64,000 nt of DNA from assembly GCF_012641515.1 (NCBI RefSeq), contig NZ_JABAHY010000008.1, forward strand, positions 62,001-126,000. Direction: 5' to 3'. A program made the translations under genes and the position numbers. Shown in pieces: positions 47,201 through 55,527 of the stretch. This stretch comes from Nesterenkonia sedimenti (lineage in GTDB: Bacteria > Actinomycetota > Actinomycetes > Actinomycetales > Micrococcaceae). Below the pieces are notes generated by a model, which made no database searches, was not told where the DNA came from, and worked only from the letters and a program-made list of their open reading frames with translations. Each line of letters starts with the position of its first letter. Position 1 is the first letter of the stretch.

Positions 47201-48256
47201 GCTGATCGGTTCGATGGGCAGGCGTTGGACTTTGGTGCGGGTGGAGTACCGGGAGATGCGTGCAGTGCCGGTGTCGATGACGTATTTGATCCCGGGGACG
47301 GTCAGTGAGGTTTCTGCCACGTTGGTGGCCAGGACGATGCGTCGCCTTCCGCCGGGGTTGAAGACTCGTTTCTGCTCCTGGAGGGAGAGCCGGCCGAAAA
47401 GTGGGAGGATTTCGGCCTGCTGGAGCCTGCGGTGGCGTTTGGCGGTTTCAGCCAGTGCATCGGCGGCGTCGCGGATCTCGCGCTCTCCGGGGAAAAAGAT
47501 GAGGATATCGCCGTCGGGCTCTTCGGCCAGTTCCACCACGGCGTCGTTGACGGCGTCGAGCAGGTCGCGCTCTTCGGGTTGGCCGCCTGCTGTTTCAGCA
47601 GTTTCGTCCTCCTCTGTGGTCTCGAGGTCGAGGACTGGCCGGTAGCGGATCTCTACAGGGTAGGTGCGGCCGGAGACTTCGATGATGGGGGCTTCACCGA
47701 AGTGCTGACTGAACCGTTCGGGGTCGATGGTCGCGGAGGTGACCACGACTTTGAGGTCGGGGCGTTTGGGGAGGATGCGTTTGAGGTAGCCGAGGATCAC
47801 ATCGATGTTCAGGGACCGTTCGTGGGCCTCATCGATGACGATCGCGGAGTATTTCCGCAGGAGGGGGTCGCGTTGGATCTCGGCCAGGAGGATGCCGTCG
47901 GTCATCAGTTTCACCGAGGTGTCCTCACCGACTTCTGCGGTGAACCGGACCTGGTAGCCGACGGTGTGGCCGATCTCGGTGTGCAGTTCTTCGGCCAGGC
48001 GTTCGGCTACCGTTCGGGCGGCGAGCCGGCGGGGCTGGGTGTGGCCGATGAGTCCGTGCTGGTGAGTGCCCAGTTCAAGGAGCATTTTGGGCAACTGGGT
48101 TGTCTTGCCTGAGCCTGTTTCCCCGGCGACGACGACGACCTGGTTCTCGCGCAGGGCCGCGAGGATCGTTTCGCGTTCACCGGTGACCGGAAGGTGCTGC
48201 GGGTAGTGGAGGTCGGCGGTGGTGTAGACCGGTGCGGTGTGAGTCTCGGTAGGCAT
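44297..48256 (-). CDS. hrpA: ATP-dependent RNA helicase HrpA
   Basis: A 1319-aa DEAH-box helicase. The P-loop is VAGETGSGKTTQLPK, motif II is IDEAHERS, motif III is SATIDPERFSQHF, and motif VI is QRAGRCGRTSDG. The HA2/OB region and the long C-terminal DUF3418 domain of HrpA follow. HrpA has been linked to rescue of stalled or collided ribosomes in E. coli. The gene ends in the AT-rich stretch upstream of the xylanase remnant. Upstream, 159 bp separate it from the divergent tRNA. Confidence 0.94.
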   Translation of the reverse strand: MPTETHTAPVYTTADLHYPQHLPVTGERETILAALRENQVVVVAGETGSGKTTQLPKMLLELGTHQHGLIGHTQPRRLAARTVAERLAEELHTEIGHTVGYQVRFTAEVGEDTSVKLMTDGILLAEIQRDPLLRKYSAIVIDEAHERSLNIDVILGYLKRILPKRPDLKVVVTSATIDPERFSQHFGEAPIIEVSGRTYPVEIRYRPVLDLETTEEDETAETAGGQPEERDLLDAVNDAVVELAEEPDGDILIFFPGEREIRDAADALAETAKRHRRLQQAEILPLFGRLSLQEQKRVFNPGGRRRIVLATNVAETSLTVPGIKYVIDTGTARISRYSTRTKVQRLPIEPISQASANQRAGRCGRTSDGICIRLYSEEDFTSRPEFTDPEILRTSLASVLLQMSSMGITKSPKELLDFPFVQKPDAKAVNDAVRLLNELGALKPTGEVTGTGRRLAQLPVDPRLARMMVEAARQDCLTEVTVLVAALSIQDVRERPTEHRDAADALHKRFTDDKSDFSALLNLWRYITEQQTELSSSQFRKLCRREYLNWLRIREWQDLVAQLGELAQQSKLAKQRIRSRTRVEHVSKHDQIHKSLLSGLLSHLGIYTPRTREYQGARGAKFAIFPGSGLFKKNPDLVMAAELVETSRLWARTVAAVEPAWAEEIGSHLLKRSHTDPVWSSKRGAVVATERVTLFGVPIVADRTVLYGKIDPQFARTEFIRHALIEGDWNTRHHFDKRNRSRFKEIDQLEDRTGRRGLRAADHHLMDFFDQRLPRAITSQRAFDAWWKKQRHETPELLDLPESTLMAPEAEQVDLEAFPEHFDHDGLQLELTYAYEAGVTVRVPVLFLNQLQPHRFEWFIPGRRTEMITGLIRSMPKTLRKNFVPAPDVAAQAREQMEQDNEPEVDAFRPALAAALRQLKGVVVDPADLDLEALPDHLRFTFAVVSDRGRILDSSFDLAELQVRFSQENRQAIQRSVSGESGGATAKPGSSGPKNAQKSASPGAKRGGGGALADASSQLPTHVRHQTSWSFGEIPREVTSQAAGREVTGYPALTPDATTEGRTQGVRLTITGSAAEQTRTHASGVVVLLRAVLPSPQRYVVEHLSNRERMALGQFAQDTSTTVEQLVADSTTAVLAHLIPEELPFTEAAFEAIARAARAEQIETTLKLTDTLAQVLTLNTELRSRLASVKSKALSPAVSDMQAQIDQLVYAGFVTATGYAQLQHLPRYLQGMRLRLDRLESGQGVAKDTTDMQQVQELEDDYDAAVEAVPEQLPVPAQLSAVKWMIEELRVNLFAQQLGTAQTVSAKRIRRALKQAQSN

Positions 48257-48415
48257 GACCTATCGAGTCTATCGGGGCGTGATCCCGGGGCTCAGCAGGG
48301 GCCATTGAGGCCGATTAGGCATCTGGGTGAAATTCGGGGTACGATAGCTCTCGCTGTTTTCAGCACTTCGGAGGTCCCCAGGGCCCTGGTGAAAACCGGG
48401 ATAACGGGGGCCGAT

Positions 48416-48499
<84 letters not shown>

Positions 48500-48511
48500 C
48501 AGAGGATGAAA

Positions 48512-48560
48512 GGGCCCCGGCCCGAGAGTTGTGAAGCTCTCGGACCGGGGCCCTTCGCTT
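48512..48560 (+). terminator. Terminator after tRNA-Leu
   Basis: A 17-bp stem (GGGCCCCGGCCCGAGAG with CTCTCGGACCGGGGCCC, one mismatch) and an 8-nt loop are followed by TTCGCTTT. The T tract is weak but the stem is very strong. Confidence 0.75.
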
Positions 48561-48674
48561 TGCCCAAAACACGCTAGGCGTTGTCTCAGATGCACATCGG
48601 CGGGGAGAGCATTAGCTCCTCACTTGGAGTTCACGAGGGGATACACCCACACACAGTGGTACTGCCCATGAATG

Positions 48675-48689
48675 CGTACGGTGTACGAT
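48675..48689 (+). promoter_or_regulatory. Palindrome overlapping the uvrA2 leaderless -10 box
   Basis: CGTAC-GGT-GTACG (48675-48687) is a perfect 5-bp-arm palindrome. Its right arm overlaps TACGAT (48684-48689), a -10-type hexamer 6 nt before the GTG at 48696. A repressor bound here would block the promoter. Confidence 0.5.
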
Positions 48690-48695
48690 TGTGAG

Positions 48696-51071
48696 GTGAG
48701 TGAGCGCAGCCTGTCTTTTGAGTCCATCCGAGTTCGTGGTGCCCAGGAGAACAATCTCCGCGGCGTCGATGTCGATATTCCCAAACGGAAACTGACCGTT
48801 TTCACCGGAGTCTCCGGCTCCGGCAAATCCTCCCTGGTCTTCGGTACGATCGCCGCTGAATCCCGGCGTCTGATCAACGAAACCTATGATGCCTTCATCC
48901 AGGGCTTCATGCCCACCATGTCCCGCCCCGAGGTCGATCTCCTCGAGGGGCTGACCGCATCGATCATCATCGACCAGGAGCGCATGGCACCCAATCCGCG
49001 CTCCACAGTCGGCACCGCCACCGATGTGAACTCCATGCTGCGTATCCTCTTCAGCCGCTTCGCCCAGCCCAACCTGGGCAACCCCATGGCCTATTCCTTC
49101 AACGTAGCCTCCTCCTCAGGAACCGGCACCCTCACCAAGGCTGATGGCACTGAGGAAACTGCGGGATTCAGCGTCACCGGCGGCATGTGCATCCGCTGTG
49201 AGGGCCGCGGCCAGGTCAACCAGATCGACCTCAGTCAACTGGTGGACGAGTCAAAGTCCATCAACGAAGGTGCCATCACCATCCCCGGCTATAAGCCCGG
49301 GGGCTGGTCCGTGCGGTTCTACGCGGAATCCGGATTCTTCGACCCCGATAGGCCCATCCGCGACTTCACCGAACAGGAACGCGAAGACCTCTTCCACCGC
49401 GAGGCCACCAAGGTCAATATCTCCGGTACGAATATGACCTTCCAGGGGCTGGTTCCCAGTGTGAAGAAGTCCTTCCTGTCCAAGGACAGGGATGCCATGC
49501 AGCCGCATATTCGTAATTTCGTGGACCGCGCAGTGACCTTCGCCGACTGCCCCGACTGCGGCGGCACCCGCCTCTCCGAACAGACCCGAGCCTCCAAGGT
49601 CGCCGGCAAGAGCATCGCCGATCTGTGTGTCATGCAGATCAGCGATCTGGCCATCTGGTTCGATGAACTCGACCTCAGCGCAGAAGGCCTCACCGGGGCT
49701 TCGCCTCTGCTGGACGCGATCGGTGAGACGCTGCAGAACTTCGTAACCATCGGCCTGGGGTATCTGTCCCTGGAACGAGCCGCCGGCACACTCTCCGGCG
49801 GTGAGGCCCAACGAGTGAAGATGATCCGCCATCTGGGCTCCTCGCTGACCGATGTCACCTATGTCTTCGACGAGCCCACAGTGGGACTGCATCCGCATGA
49901 TGTCGCCCGGATGAACCAACTGCTGCTGAAACTGCGCGATAAGGGCAATACCATTCTGGTCGTCGAGCACAACCCCGAGGTCATGGCCGTGGCCGATCAC
50001 ATCATCGATATGGGCCCAGCTGCCGGAACCCACGGCGGCGAAGTGGTCTACACCGGGGACTTCGCCGGCCTGCGCAGCTCCGAGACCCTGACTGGTAAGC
50101 ACCTCGAGGCCCGCCAGCAGCTCAAAGACCAGTCCCGCAACCCCACTGGCGCCATCGAAATCCGTGGTGCGGACACTCATAACCTTCGCGGGGTCGACGT
50201 CGATGTCCCCACCGGGGTTCTGGTTGCTGTCACCGGTGTGGCCGGATCCGGAAAGAGCTCACTGATCCACGGTTCTGTCGCAGGCCGGGAAGGTGTGATC
50301 GCCGTCGACCAGTCGGCCATCCGCGGTTCGCGGCGTTCGAATCCGGCAACCTATACCGGTCTGCTGGAACCGATCCGTAAGGCCTTCGCCAAGGCCAATG
50401 GCGTGAAACCCGCCCTGTTCAGCGCAAACTCGGAGGGCGCCTGCCGCACCTGCGGCGGTGCGGGCGTCATCTACCAGGACCTCGGCATCGTCTCCGGGAT
50501 CTCCACGGTCTGTGAGGGCTGTGAGGGCCGCCGCTATCAGGACGCCGTATTGGAGTACCGGCTGGGCGGGAAGAATATCGCCGAAGTGTTAGCCCTTCCG
50601 GTGGAGGAGGCACTGAACTTCTTCAGCGGCAAAGCCCCGGAGGCCACCGAGGCCAAGATCCCGGCAGCAGCGAAAATCCTGACCCGCCTGGCCGATGTGG
50701 GCCTGGGCTACCTCACCCTGGGCCAGCCGCTGAGCACACTCTCCGGCGGCGAGCGCCAGCGGATCAAACTGGCCATCGAGATCGGCTCCGATGCCGCCAC
50801 CATCATCCTGGATGAGCCCAGTGCTGGACTGCATATGGCCGATACCGACCGGCTGATCGGCATGTTGGAGAAGATCGTGGACTCCGGGCGGACAGTGATC
50901 GTCATCGAGCATAATCTCGATGTCATCTCCTGCGCCGACTGGATCATTGATATCGGACCCGGGGCAGGGCACGACGGCGGCCAGGTGGTCTTCTCCGGGC
51001 ACCCCAGGGATCTGCTGGGCGTGGAGAACTCCCTGACCGGACAGCACCTAGGGGCCCATCATGGCCGCTGA
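48696..51071 (+). CDS. UvrA-like ABC ATPase (UvrA2 / drug-resistance type)
   Basis: A 791-aa twin-ABC protein related to UvrA. Walker A motifs are TGVSGSGKSSLVFG and TGVAGSGKSSLIHG, ABC signatures are TLSGGEAQRVKM and TLSGGERQRIKL, and Zn ribbons are CIRCEGRGQ, CPDCGGTRL, CRTCGGAG and CEGCEGRR. It is shorter than repair UvrA (about 950 aa), as in UvrA2/DrrC proteins that lack the UvrB-binding domain and are linked to DNA-intercalating drug tolerance. I chose the GTG at 48696 because TACGAT lies 6 nt upstream. An ATG eight codons earlier would put the -10 box inside the gene. Confidence 0.9.
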   Translation: MSERSLSFESIRVRGAQENNLRGVDVDIPKRKLTVFTGVSGSGKSSLVFGTIAAESRRLINETYDAFIQGFMPTMSRPEVDLLEGLTASIIIDQERMAPNPRSTVGTATDVNSMLRILFSRFAQPNLGNPMAYSFNVASSSGTGTLTKADGTEETAGFSVTGGMCIRCEGRGQVNQIDLSQLVDESKSINEGAITIPGYKPGGWSVRFYAESGFFDPDRPIRDFTEQEREDLFHREATKVNISGTNMTFQGLVPSVKKSFLSKDRDAMQPHIRNFVDRAVTFADCPDCGGTRLSEQTRASKVAGKSIADLCVMQISDLAIWFDELDLSAEGLTGASPLLDAIGETLQNFVTIGLGYLSLERAAGTLSGGEAQRVKMIRHLGSSLTDVTYVFDEPTVGLHPHDVARMNQLLLKLRDKGNTILVVEHNPEVMAVADHIIDMGPAAGTHGGEVVYTGDFAGLRSSETLTGKHLEARQQLKDQSRNPTGAIEIRGADTHNLRGVDVDVPTGVLVAVTGVAGSGKSSLIHGSVAGREGVIAVDQSAIRGSRRSNPATYTGLLEPIRKAFAKANGVKPALFSANSEGACRTCGGAGVIYQDLGIVSGISTVCEGCEGRRYQDAVLEYRLGGKNIAEVLALPVEEALNFFSGKAPEATEAKIPAAAKILTRLADVGLGYLTLGQPLSTLSGGERQRIKLAIEIGSDAATIILDEPSAGLHMADTDRLIGMLEKIVDSGRTVIVIEHNLDVISCADWIIDIGPGAGHDGGQVVFSGHPRDLLGVENSLTGQHLGAHHGR

Positions 51072-51195
51072 GATTCCGGAGGAGAAGATCCTCACCGTCC
51101 CCGACGCCGCCGCCTGGCGCCTCTGGCTGGAGACTCATGAGGACACCCACGACCTGCTCAAGGTCAAGCGCGCTGAGGTCCTCGGTACCGGGTGA
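51061..51195 (+). pseudogene. Remnant of a YdeI/OmpD-associated family gene
   Basis: A 44-aa frame whose ATG overlaps the end of the preceding gene. PDAAAWRLWLETHEDTHD resembles the N-terminus of YdeI-family proteins (usually PDAAAWRAWLxxHH followed by GVW). After that it runs into unrelated residues and stops. It also overlaps the 3' end of the convergent transporter gene by 32 bp. It is probably the stub of a gene whose remainder was deleted. Confidence 0.5.
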
Positions 51196-52117
51196 TCTGG
51201 GCCAGGGCTGCCAGCACCGGCAGCTCCACCAGGGGTCCCAAAACCAGGGCCACTGCGATCAACGGACGATCTGGAAAGGCCGCCACAGCGATCCCTAGGG
51301 CAATCGGTGAGTTCCTGGCGGTGGTGACCATCGTCAGCGTGACCCGTTGGTCTCCGCTGAGCCCCACTGTCCTTGCGGCTGCGGTGGCCAGCAGGGGCAG
51401 CAGGATGAAGAAGATTCCCAGTGCCGGCAGCAGCATCAGCAGTTCGGTTCCACTTTCAGCGATGACCGGGGCCTGCCAGGCGAACATCGCAGCCACAGCC
51501 AGACACAGCAGAGGTACGACGACGCCGGAGGCCCAGTTCTGAGCGCGGGCCTGTACCGCATCCCGCCGGCGCCGGAGCAGCCAGCGCGCAGCGATGGCCA
51601 GTAGCACCGGGGTCAGCAGCATCAGCCCCACGGCCTCGGCGAGAGTGCCAGCATCCACCATGGCGGCCTCACCACCGAGCAGCAGCACATAGACCGGAAG
51701 CAGCAGCAGCTGCAGGATGAGGTTCACCGGTAGCAGGGCCGCAGCGATACCGGTGTGGCCACGGGCCAGGGCGGTGAAGACCAGGTACCAGTCAGTACAG
51801 GGGGTCACCAGCAGCAGTAGCAGACCGATACGTAGATCCGGCTGACCTCCCAGTAACCCCGCCCCGAGAGCCCAGGCCAGGGCCGGGGTGAAGAGGTAGT
51901 TCAGAACCAGACTGAGCCCCACCAGGGCCTTTGCCCGGCGGATCTCACCGATCTGGGCTGATTCAATCTGGAAGAAGATCGCGGTGAGCATCACCAGCAG
52001 GGCCGGGATGATCACGTATTCGCCATAGGCACCAACCGGTGAGAGCAGCCCCAGGGCGAGGCCGATCAGGGCAGCCGCGGCGACCAGGAGGCTCTGCAGC
52101 CGTTCCAGCCAGCTCAT
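51164..52117 (-). CDS. ACR3/arsenite-permease-like transporter (BASS superfamily)
   Basis: A 317-aa membrane protein with about ten helices. TPCTDWYLVFTALARG matches the ACR3 motif with the conserved Cys, and TTARNSPIALGIAVAAFPDRPL is the second family signature. ACR3 pumps arsenite out of the cell, but no arsR or arsC is seen nearby, so the substrate is uncertain. The gene lies 8 bp after the HIT gene in the same direction, so the two are probably co-transcribed. Confidence 0.8.
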   Translation of the reverse strand: MSWLERLQSLLVAAAALIGLALGLLSPVGAYGEYVIIPALLVMLTAIFFQIESAQIGEIRRAKALVGLSLVLNYLFTPALAWALGAGLLGGQPDLRIGLLLLLVTPCTDWYLVFTALARGHTGIAAALLPVNLILQLLLLPVYVLLLGGEAAMVDAGTLAEAVGLMLLTPVLLAIAARWLLRRRRDAVQARAQNWASGVVVPLLCLAVAAMFAWQAPVIAESGTELLMLLPALGIFFILLPLLATAAARTVGLSGDQRVTLTMVTTARNSPIALGIAVAAFPDRPLIAVALVLGPLVELPVLAALAQITRYRGPQRA

Positions 52118-52125
52118 ACCGCCGG

Positions 52126-52569
52126 TCAGCTGTTCTGATCCTCCTCAGCGGGCACATTCTCTGTTTCGCCCATCAGGCGCAGAGCCACCCGCAGCTTCTC
52201 TGCCGACTCATCCATCTTCTGCTGGTCGGGGTCATCCATGGCCTTGGTGAAGTCATGGTCGGCCATGGAGTTGGAGGGCCAGACGTGGAAGTGCAGATGG
52301 GGAACCTCGTAGCCGGCGATGGCCAGACCGGCCCGTTCGGAGCCGAAGGCTTCCACCTGGGCCTTACCGATCCGGTGGGCCACCGTGCTCAGATGGGCCA
52401 CGAGATCGGTATCGGCATCGGTCCATTTGTCGATCTCCGCCCGGGGCACCACCAGGGTGTGCCCATAGGCCAGGGGCGCGATGGAGAGAAAGCCGACGCA
52501 GACCTCGTCCTGCCAGACGAATCGGCCGGGAAATTCACCGCTGATCACCTTTGAAAACACAGTCGCCAT
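52126..52569 (-). CDS. HIT-family hydrolase
   Basis: A 147-aa histidine-triad nucleotide-binding protein. The triad motif HLHFHVWP is at about residues 94-101, preceded by GLAIAGYEVP. YGHTLVVPRAEIDKW is the usual phosphate-side motif. The substrate is likely an AMP- or nucleotide-linked compound but cannot be specified. TAGTCT lies 6 nt before the ATG, suggesting leaderless transcription divergent from zur. Confidence 0.9.
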   Translation of the reverse strand: MATVFSKVISGEFPGRFVWQDEVCVGFLSIAPLAYGHTLVVPRAEIDKWTDADTDLVAHLSTVAHRIGKAQVEAFGSERAGLAIAGYEVPHLHFHVWPSNSMADHDFTKAMDDPDQQKMDESAEKLRVALRLMGETENVPAEEDQNS

Positions 52570-52631
52570 ACGGCAAGACTAAGCCAAAACCCAGCACCTG
52601 CACAGCCCACCACTGCTAGGCTGTGAACACG

Positions 52632-53048
52632 ATGACTACCTCTGCCAATCCCCCGGTCAAAGGCCGCTCAACCCGCCAAAAGCGCGCGGTGTGGTCGGCC
52701 CTCAGTGAGTTGGAGGATTTCGTCTCCGCCCAGGATCTGCACCGCATCCTCAGCGACCGCGGTGAGAAGGTTTCCCTGGCTACGGTCTACCGGGTGCTGC
52801 AGTCCCACCAGGAGGAGGGGCTGCTGGATGTTCTGCGGCCCGATGACGGGGAGGCGATCTACCGCCTCTGTGCCGCTGAGGAGCACCATCACCACCTGGT
52901 CTGCCGCAAATGTGGACTGGCAGTGGAGTTCGAAGCCCCGGAGATGGAGTCCTGGGCCCAGAAGCTTGCTGCGGATAACGGCTTCACCGAGATCCGCCAT
53001 ACCCTCGAGCTCTTCGGTCTGTGCAAGAACTGCAGCGAAATCCCCTGA
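52632..53048 (+). CDS. zur: Zinc uptake regulator Zur (Fur family)
   Basis: A 138-aa Fur-family repressor. The winged HTH includes SAQDLHRILSDRGEKVSLATVYRVLQS. The metal-binding region has EEHHHHLVCRKCG, and CKNC near the C-terminus completes the structural zinc site. GLAVEFEAPEMESWAQKLAADNGF resembles actinobacterial Zur rather than Fur, and znuABC lies 0.8 kb away with a matching palindrome in its promoter. TAGGCT at 52617-52622 places transcription a few bases before the ATG at 52632, so I used that ATG instead of an in-frame GTG at 52623. Confidence 0.9.
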   Translation: MTTSANPPVKGRSTRQKRAVWSALSELEDFVSAQDLHRILSDRGEKVSLATVYRVLQSHQEEGLLDVLRPDDGEAIYRLCAAEEHHHHLVCRKCGLAVEFEAPEMESWAQKLAADNGFTEIRHTLELFGLCKNCSEIP

Positions 53049-53052
53049 TCAC

Positions 53053-53910
53053 ATGAGGAAAGAGCGCAGCGAATTTCCGACTTCAGGTGTGAAGTTCCGC
53101 GTGAGCGGAACGAGAGGCGATGCGACGGAAGCCGTGACGTCAGGGACCCGTGCAGATGTGGAGCATCTGTGCGGGCCACGTCACGGCGTGCGCGCCGCCG
53201 GGACTAACACAGGTGCCCTGGTACTGCACGGTTTCACCTCGACTACTGATTCGGTGCAGCCGGTGGCCGATGCCCTGGAAGAAGCCGGTATCCCCACTGA
53301 GGTTCCCCTGCTGCCGGGACACGGCACCACCTGGGAGGACCTCTCGGCCACCCGGGCCGAGGAGATCCTGCAGGCAGTAACCGCCGCCTATGACCGTCTG
53401 CAGACCCGCTGCACCGAGGTGGTCCCGGTGGGACTGTCTATGGGTGGGGCCCTGGCTCTCTGGGTGGCCGCGCAGAAGGACTCCCCCGGCGTCGTCGCCA
53501 TCAATCCTGGTCTGCGGCTGACTCCGGGGACCGGGCTGCTGGCCCGTCTGCTGGCCCCGGTGAAACCCACCCTGGGGGCCATTGCCGGTGATATCGCCCG
53601 GCCGGGGGTCCGTGAGATCGCCTACCCGGTCACCCCAGTGCGGGCGGTGACCGAATTGAGCCGGATCTTCGCCGAATCCCGCCGGTCTCTGCCGAAGCTG
53701 GCGGACCGGAAGACCCCGGTGCTGCTGCTGCGTTCTGCGATCGACCAGGTGGTCGGCCAGGCATCAGTCCGGCTGCTCAAAGCGGCAGTGCCCCAGACCC
53801 GGGAAGTGATTCTGCGGCGCAGCCGACATGTGGCACCTCTGGATTTCGATGCTGAGCTGCTGAACCGCCGGAGCGTTCAGTTTGTGACTGAGGTTTCCGG
53901 CTCGGCCTGA
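53053..53910 (+). CDS. Alpha/beta hydrolase (carboxylesterase / monoacylglycerol lipase-like)
   Basis: A 285-aa serine hydrolase. The oxyanion motif is LVLHGFTSTTDS, the nucleophile elbow GLSMGGA, the acid lies in LLRSAIDQVVG and the His in SRHVAPL. It resembles Est30-type carboxylesterases. The start is uncertain: the first 45 or so residues (RKERSEFPTSGVKFRVSG) look unlike the family and a later GTG could be used. The ATG at 53053 lies 4 bp after zur. The 3' end overlaps the convergent znuB gene by 34 bp. Confidence 0.85.
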   Translation: MRKERSEFPTSGVKFRVSGTRGDATEAVTSGTRADVEHLCGPRHGVRAAGTNTGALVLHGFTSTTDSVQPVADALEEAGIPTEVPLLPGHGTTWEDLSATRAEEILQAVTAAYDRLQTRCTEVVPVGLSMGGALALWVAAQKDSPGVVAINPGLRLTPGTGLLARLLAPVKPTLGAIAGDIARPGVREIAYPVTPVRAVTELSRIFAESRRSLPKLADRKTPVLLLRSAIDQVVGQASVRLLKAAVPQTREVILRRSRHVAPLDFDAELLNRRSVQFVTEVSGSA

Positions 53911-54749
53911 GAGCCCCTGCGCTGCCGCCAGCCCAGCAGCAGGCAAACCACGTAGATCAGGAAGCTGATGGTAGTGATGTACGGGCTGATCGGCACCGTG
54001 CCCATAATAGCGATCATGATCCCACCCACCGCTGAGACCACCGCGAAGATACAGGAAAGGGTGACCACTGCGGCCGGATGCCTGGCGACTTTCAGTGCTG
54101 CTGCTGAGGGGACCACCAGCAGCGCCAGCACCAGCAGGGCGCCGACGACCTGGACACTCATCGCCACCGCCCCGCCGAGCAGGATCATAAAGACGATGGT
54201 CAGCAAGTTGGTCTTCACGCCACGGGCTGCCGCCAGTTGGGGGTCCACTGAGGCGAACATCAGCGGTCGCCAGATGACAATCAGCACTGCGGAGATGATC
54301 ACTGCACCGGTGACCAGGGTGCGGGTCTGGACATCGTCGACGCCGACGATCTGACCGGTCAGCAGGCCAAAGCGGTTTGCAGTGCGCCCTTGGTAGAGAT
54401 GCAGGAAGAGAATGCCGAGGCCCAGGCCGAAAGGCATCAGCACTGCGGTGACCCCTGAGGTGTCCTTATCCCGCATGGCCAGGACCCCGATCAGCAGGGC
54501 TGCCACCACCGCGCCGACGGCGGAGCCGAGGACAACATCCAGTCCGGCCAGCAGGAACAGGGCTGCCCCGGCGAAGCTGATCTCGGCGATGCCGTGGACT
54601 ACCAGGCCGGTGCGCCGCAGCATAATGAAGATGCCGATGATCCCGCCCATCAGCCCCAGGACTCCGGCGGTGATCACGGAGTTGCGGACCAGCCAGAAGA
54701 GATCCCAATAGTTATCGGTGGTGAAGCTGGAGGTGATCTGTTCAATCAT
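53877..54749 (-). CDS. znuB: Zinc/manganese ABC transporter permease
   Basis: A 290-aa ABC-3 family permease with about eight membrane helices. GGIIGIFIMLRRTGLVVHGIAEISFAGAALFLLAG (two adjacent helices) and ALLVLALLVVPSAAALKVA are family landmarks. It works with the ATPase and binding protein encoded directly upstream, overlapping the ATPase gene by 8 bp. Zinc is the likely metal because of the Zur-type box before the operon. Confidence 0.9.
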   Translation of the reverse strand: MIEQITSSFTTDNYWDLFWLVRNSVITAGVLGLMGGIIGIFIMLRRTGLVVHGIAEISFAGAALFLLAGLDVVLGSAVGAVVAALLIGVLAMRDKDTSGVTAVLMPFGLGLGILFLHLYQGRTANRFGLLTGQIVGVDDVQTRTLVTGAVIISAVLIVIWRPLMFASVDPQLAAARGVKTNLLTIVFMILLGGAVAMSVQVVGALLVLALLVVPSAAALKVARHPAAVVTLSCIFAVVSAVGGIMIAIMGTVPISPYITTISFLIYVVCLLLGWRQRRGSQAEPETSVTN

Positions 54750-55527
54750 TGTGGTGCTCGCCTTCTGCGTGCTCTCCCATGACCACCAGCCGGCCCTTAT
54801 GCTCGATGACCTCCACTGGGGACTGATAGAGCTCGGAGAGCACCTCGGAGCGCATCACCTCGGAGACTGATCCGATCCGGTGGTCCCCGCGGGCGAAGTA
54901 GAGGACCCGGTCGACATGTTCGATCACCGGATTGATCTCATGGGTGACGAAAACTACCGCAGAGCCGCGGTCCACGGCCTGGCTGCGGATCAGCTCGGTG
55001 ATCGCCCGCTGGTGGTTGAGGTCCAGGGAGTGCAACGGCTCATCGCAGAGCAGCAGGGCGGGGTTTCCGGCCAGGGCCTGAGCGGCACGCAGTCGCTGCT
55101 GCTCCCCTCCGGAGAGCAGACCCACTGGGCGGTCTGCGTACTCCTGTGCCCCGACCTGGGTGAGCAGGTCCTCGATCCGGGCCTTGGATATCCGGGAGGT
55201 CCAGGGGATGCCGTATTTATGCCCTTCCAGACCCAGAGCTACGAGGTCGCGGGCACGCAGCGGGGTCTCTGCCTCCAGGTTATGGTGCTGGGGAATATAG
55301 CCGACCTGGTTGGAGCCGCGGCGGACCGGTTTTCCCAGCACCTCTGCACTGCCGGAGGAGAGCTGCTGCAGTCCCAGAAGGACTTTGAGGAAGGTGGACT
55401 TCCCTGCACCATTGGGCCCGAGAACTGCCAGGAATTCACCGCGGTCCAGGGCGAAGCTGACATCGGACCATAGGGTCCGGGAGCCGAAAGTGACGGCTGC
55501 CTCGTTCAGGCTCAGGGCGGGGGTCAA
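54742..55527 (-). CDS. znuC: Zinc/manganese ABC transporter ATPase
   Basis: A 261-aa ABC ATPase. Walker A is LGPNGAGKSTFLKVL, the Q-loop IPQHHNLEAETPL, the signature GLLSGGEQQRLRAAQAL, Walker B LLLCDEPLHSLD, and the switch His is in FVTHEINPVI. It overlaps the binding-protein gene by 4 bp. The last 15 residues (GEHAEGEHHND) are His/Glu-rich, as in some metal-transport ATPases. Confidence 0.93.
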   Translation of the reverse strand: MTPALSLNEAAVTFGSRTLWSDVSFALDRGEFLAVLGPNGAGKSTFLKVLLGLQQLSSGSAEVLGKPVRRGSNQVGYIPQHHNLEAETPLRARDLVALGLEGHKYGIPWTSRISKARIEDLLTQVGAQEYADRPVGLLSGGEQQRLRAAQALAGNPALLLCDEPLHSLDLNHQRAITELIRSQAVDRGSAVVFVTHEINPVIEHVDRVLYFARGDHRIGSVSEVMRSEVLSELYQSPVEVIEHKGRLVVMGEHAEGEHHND

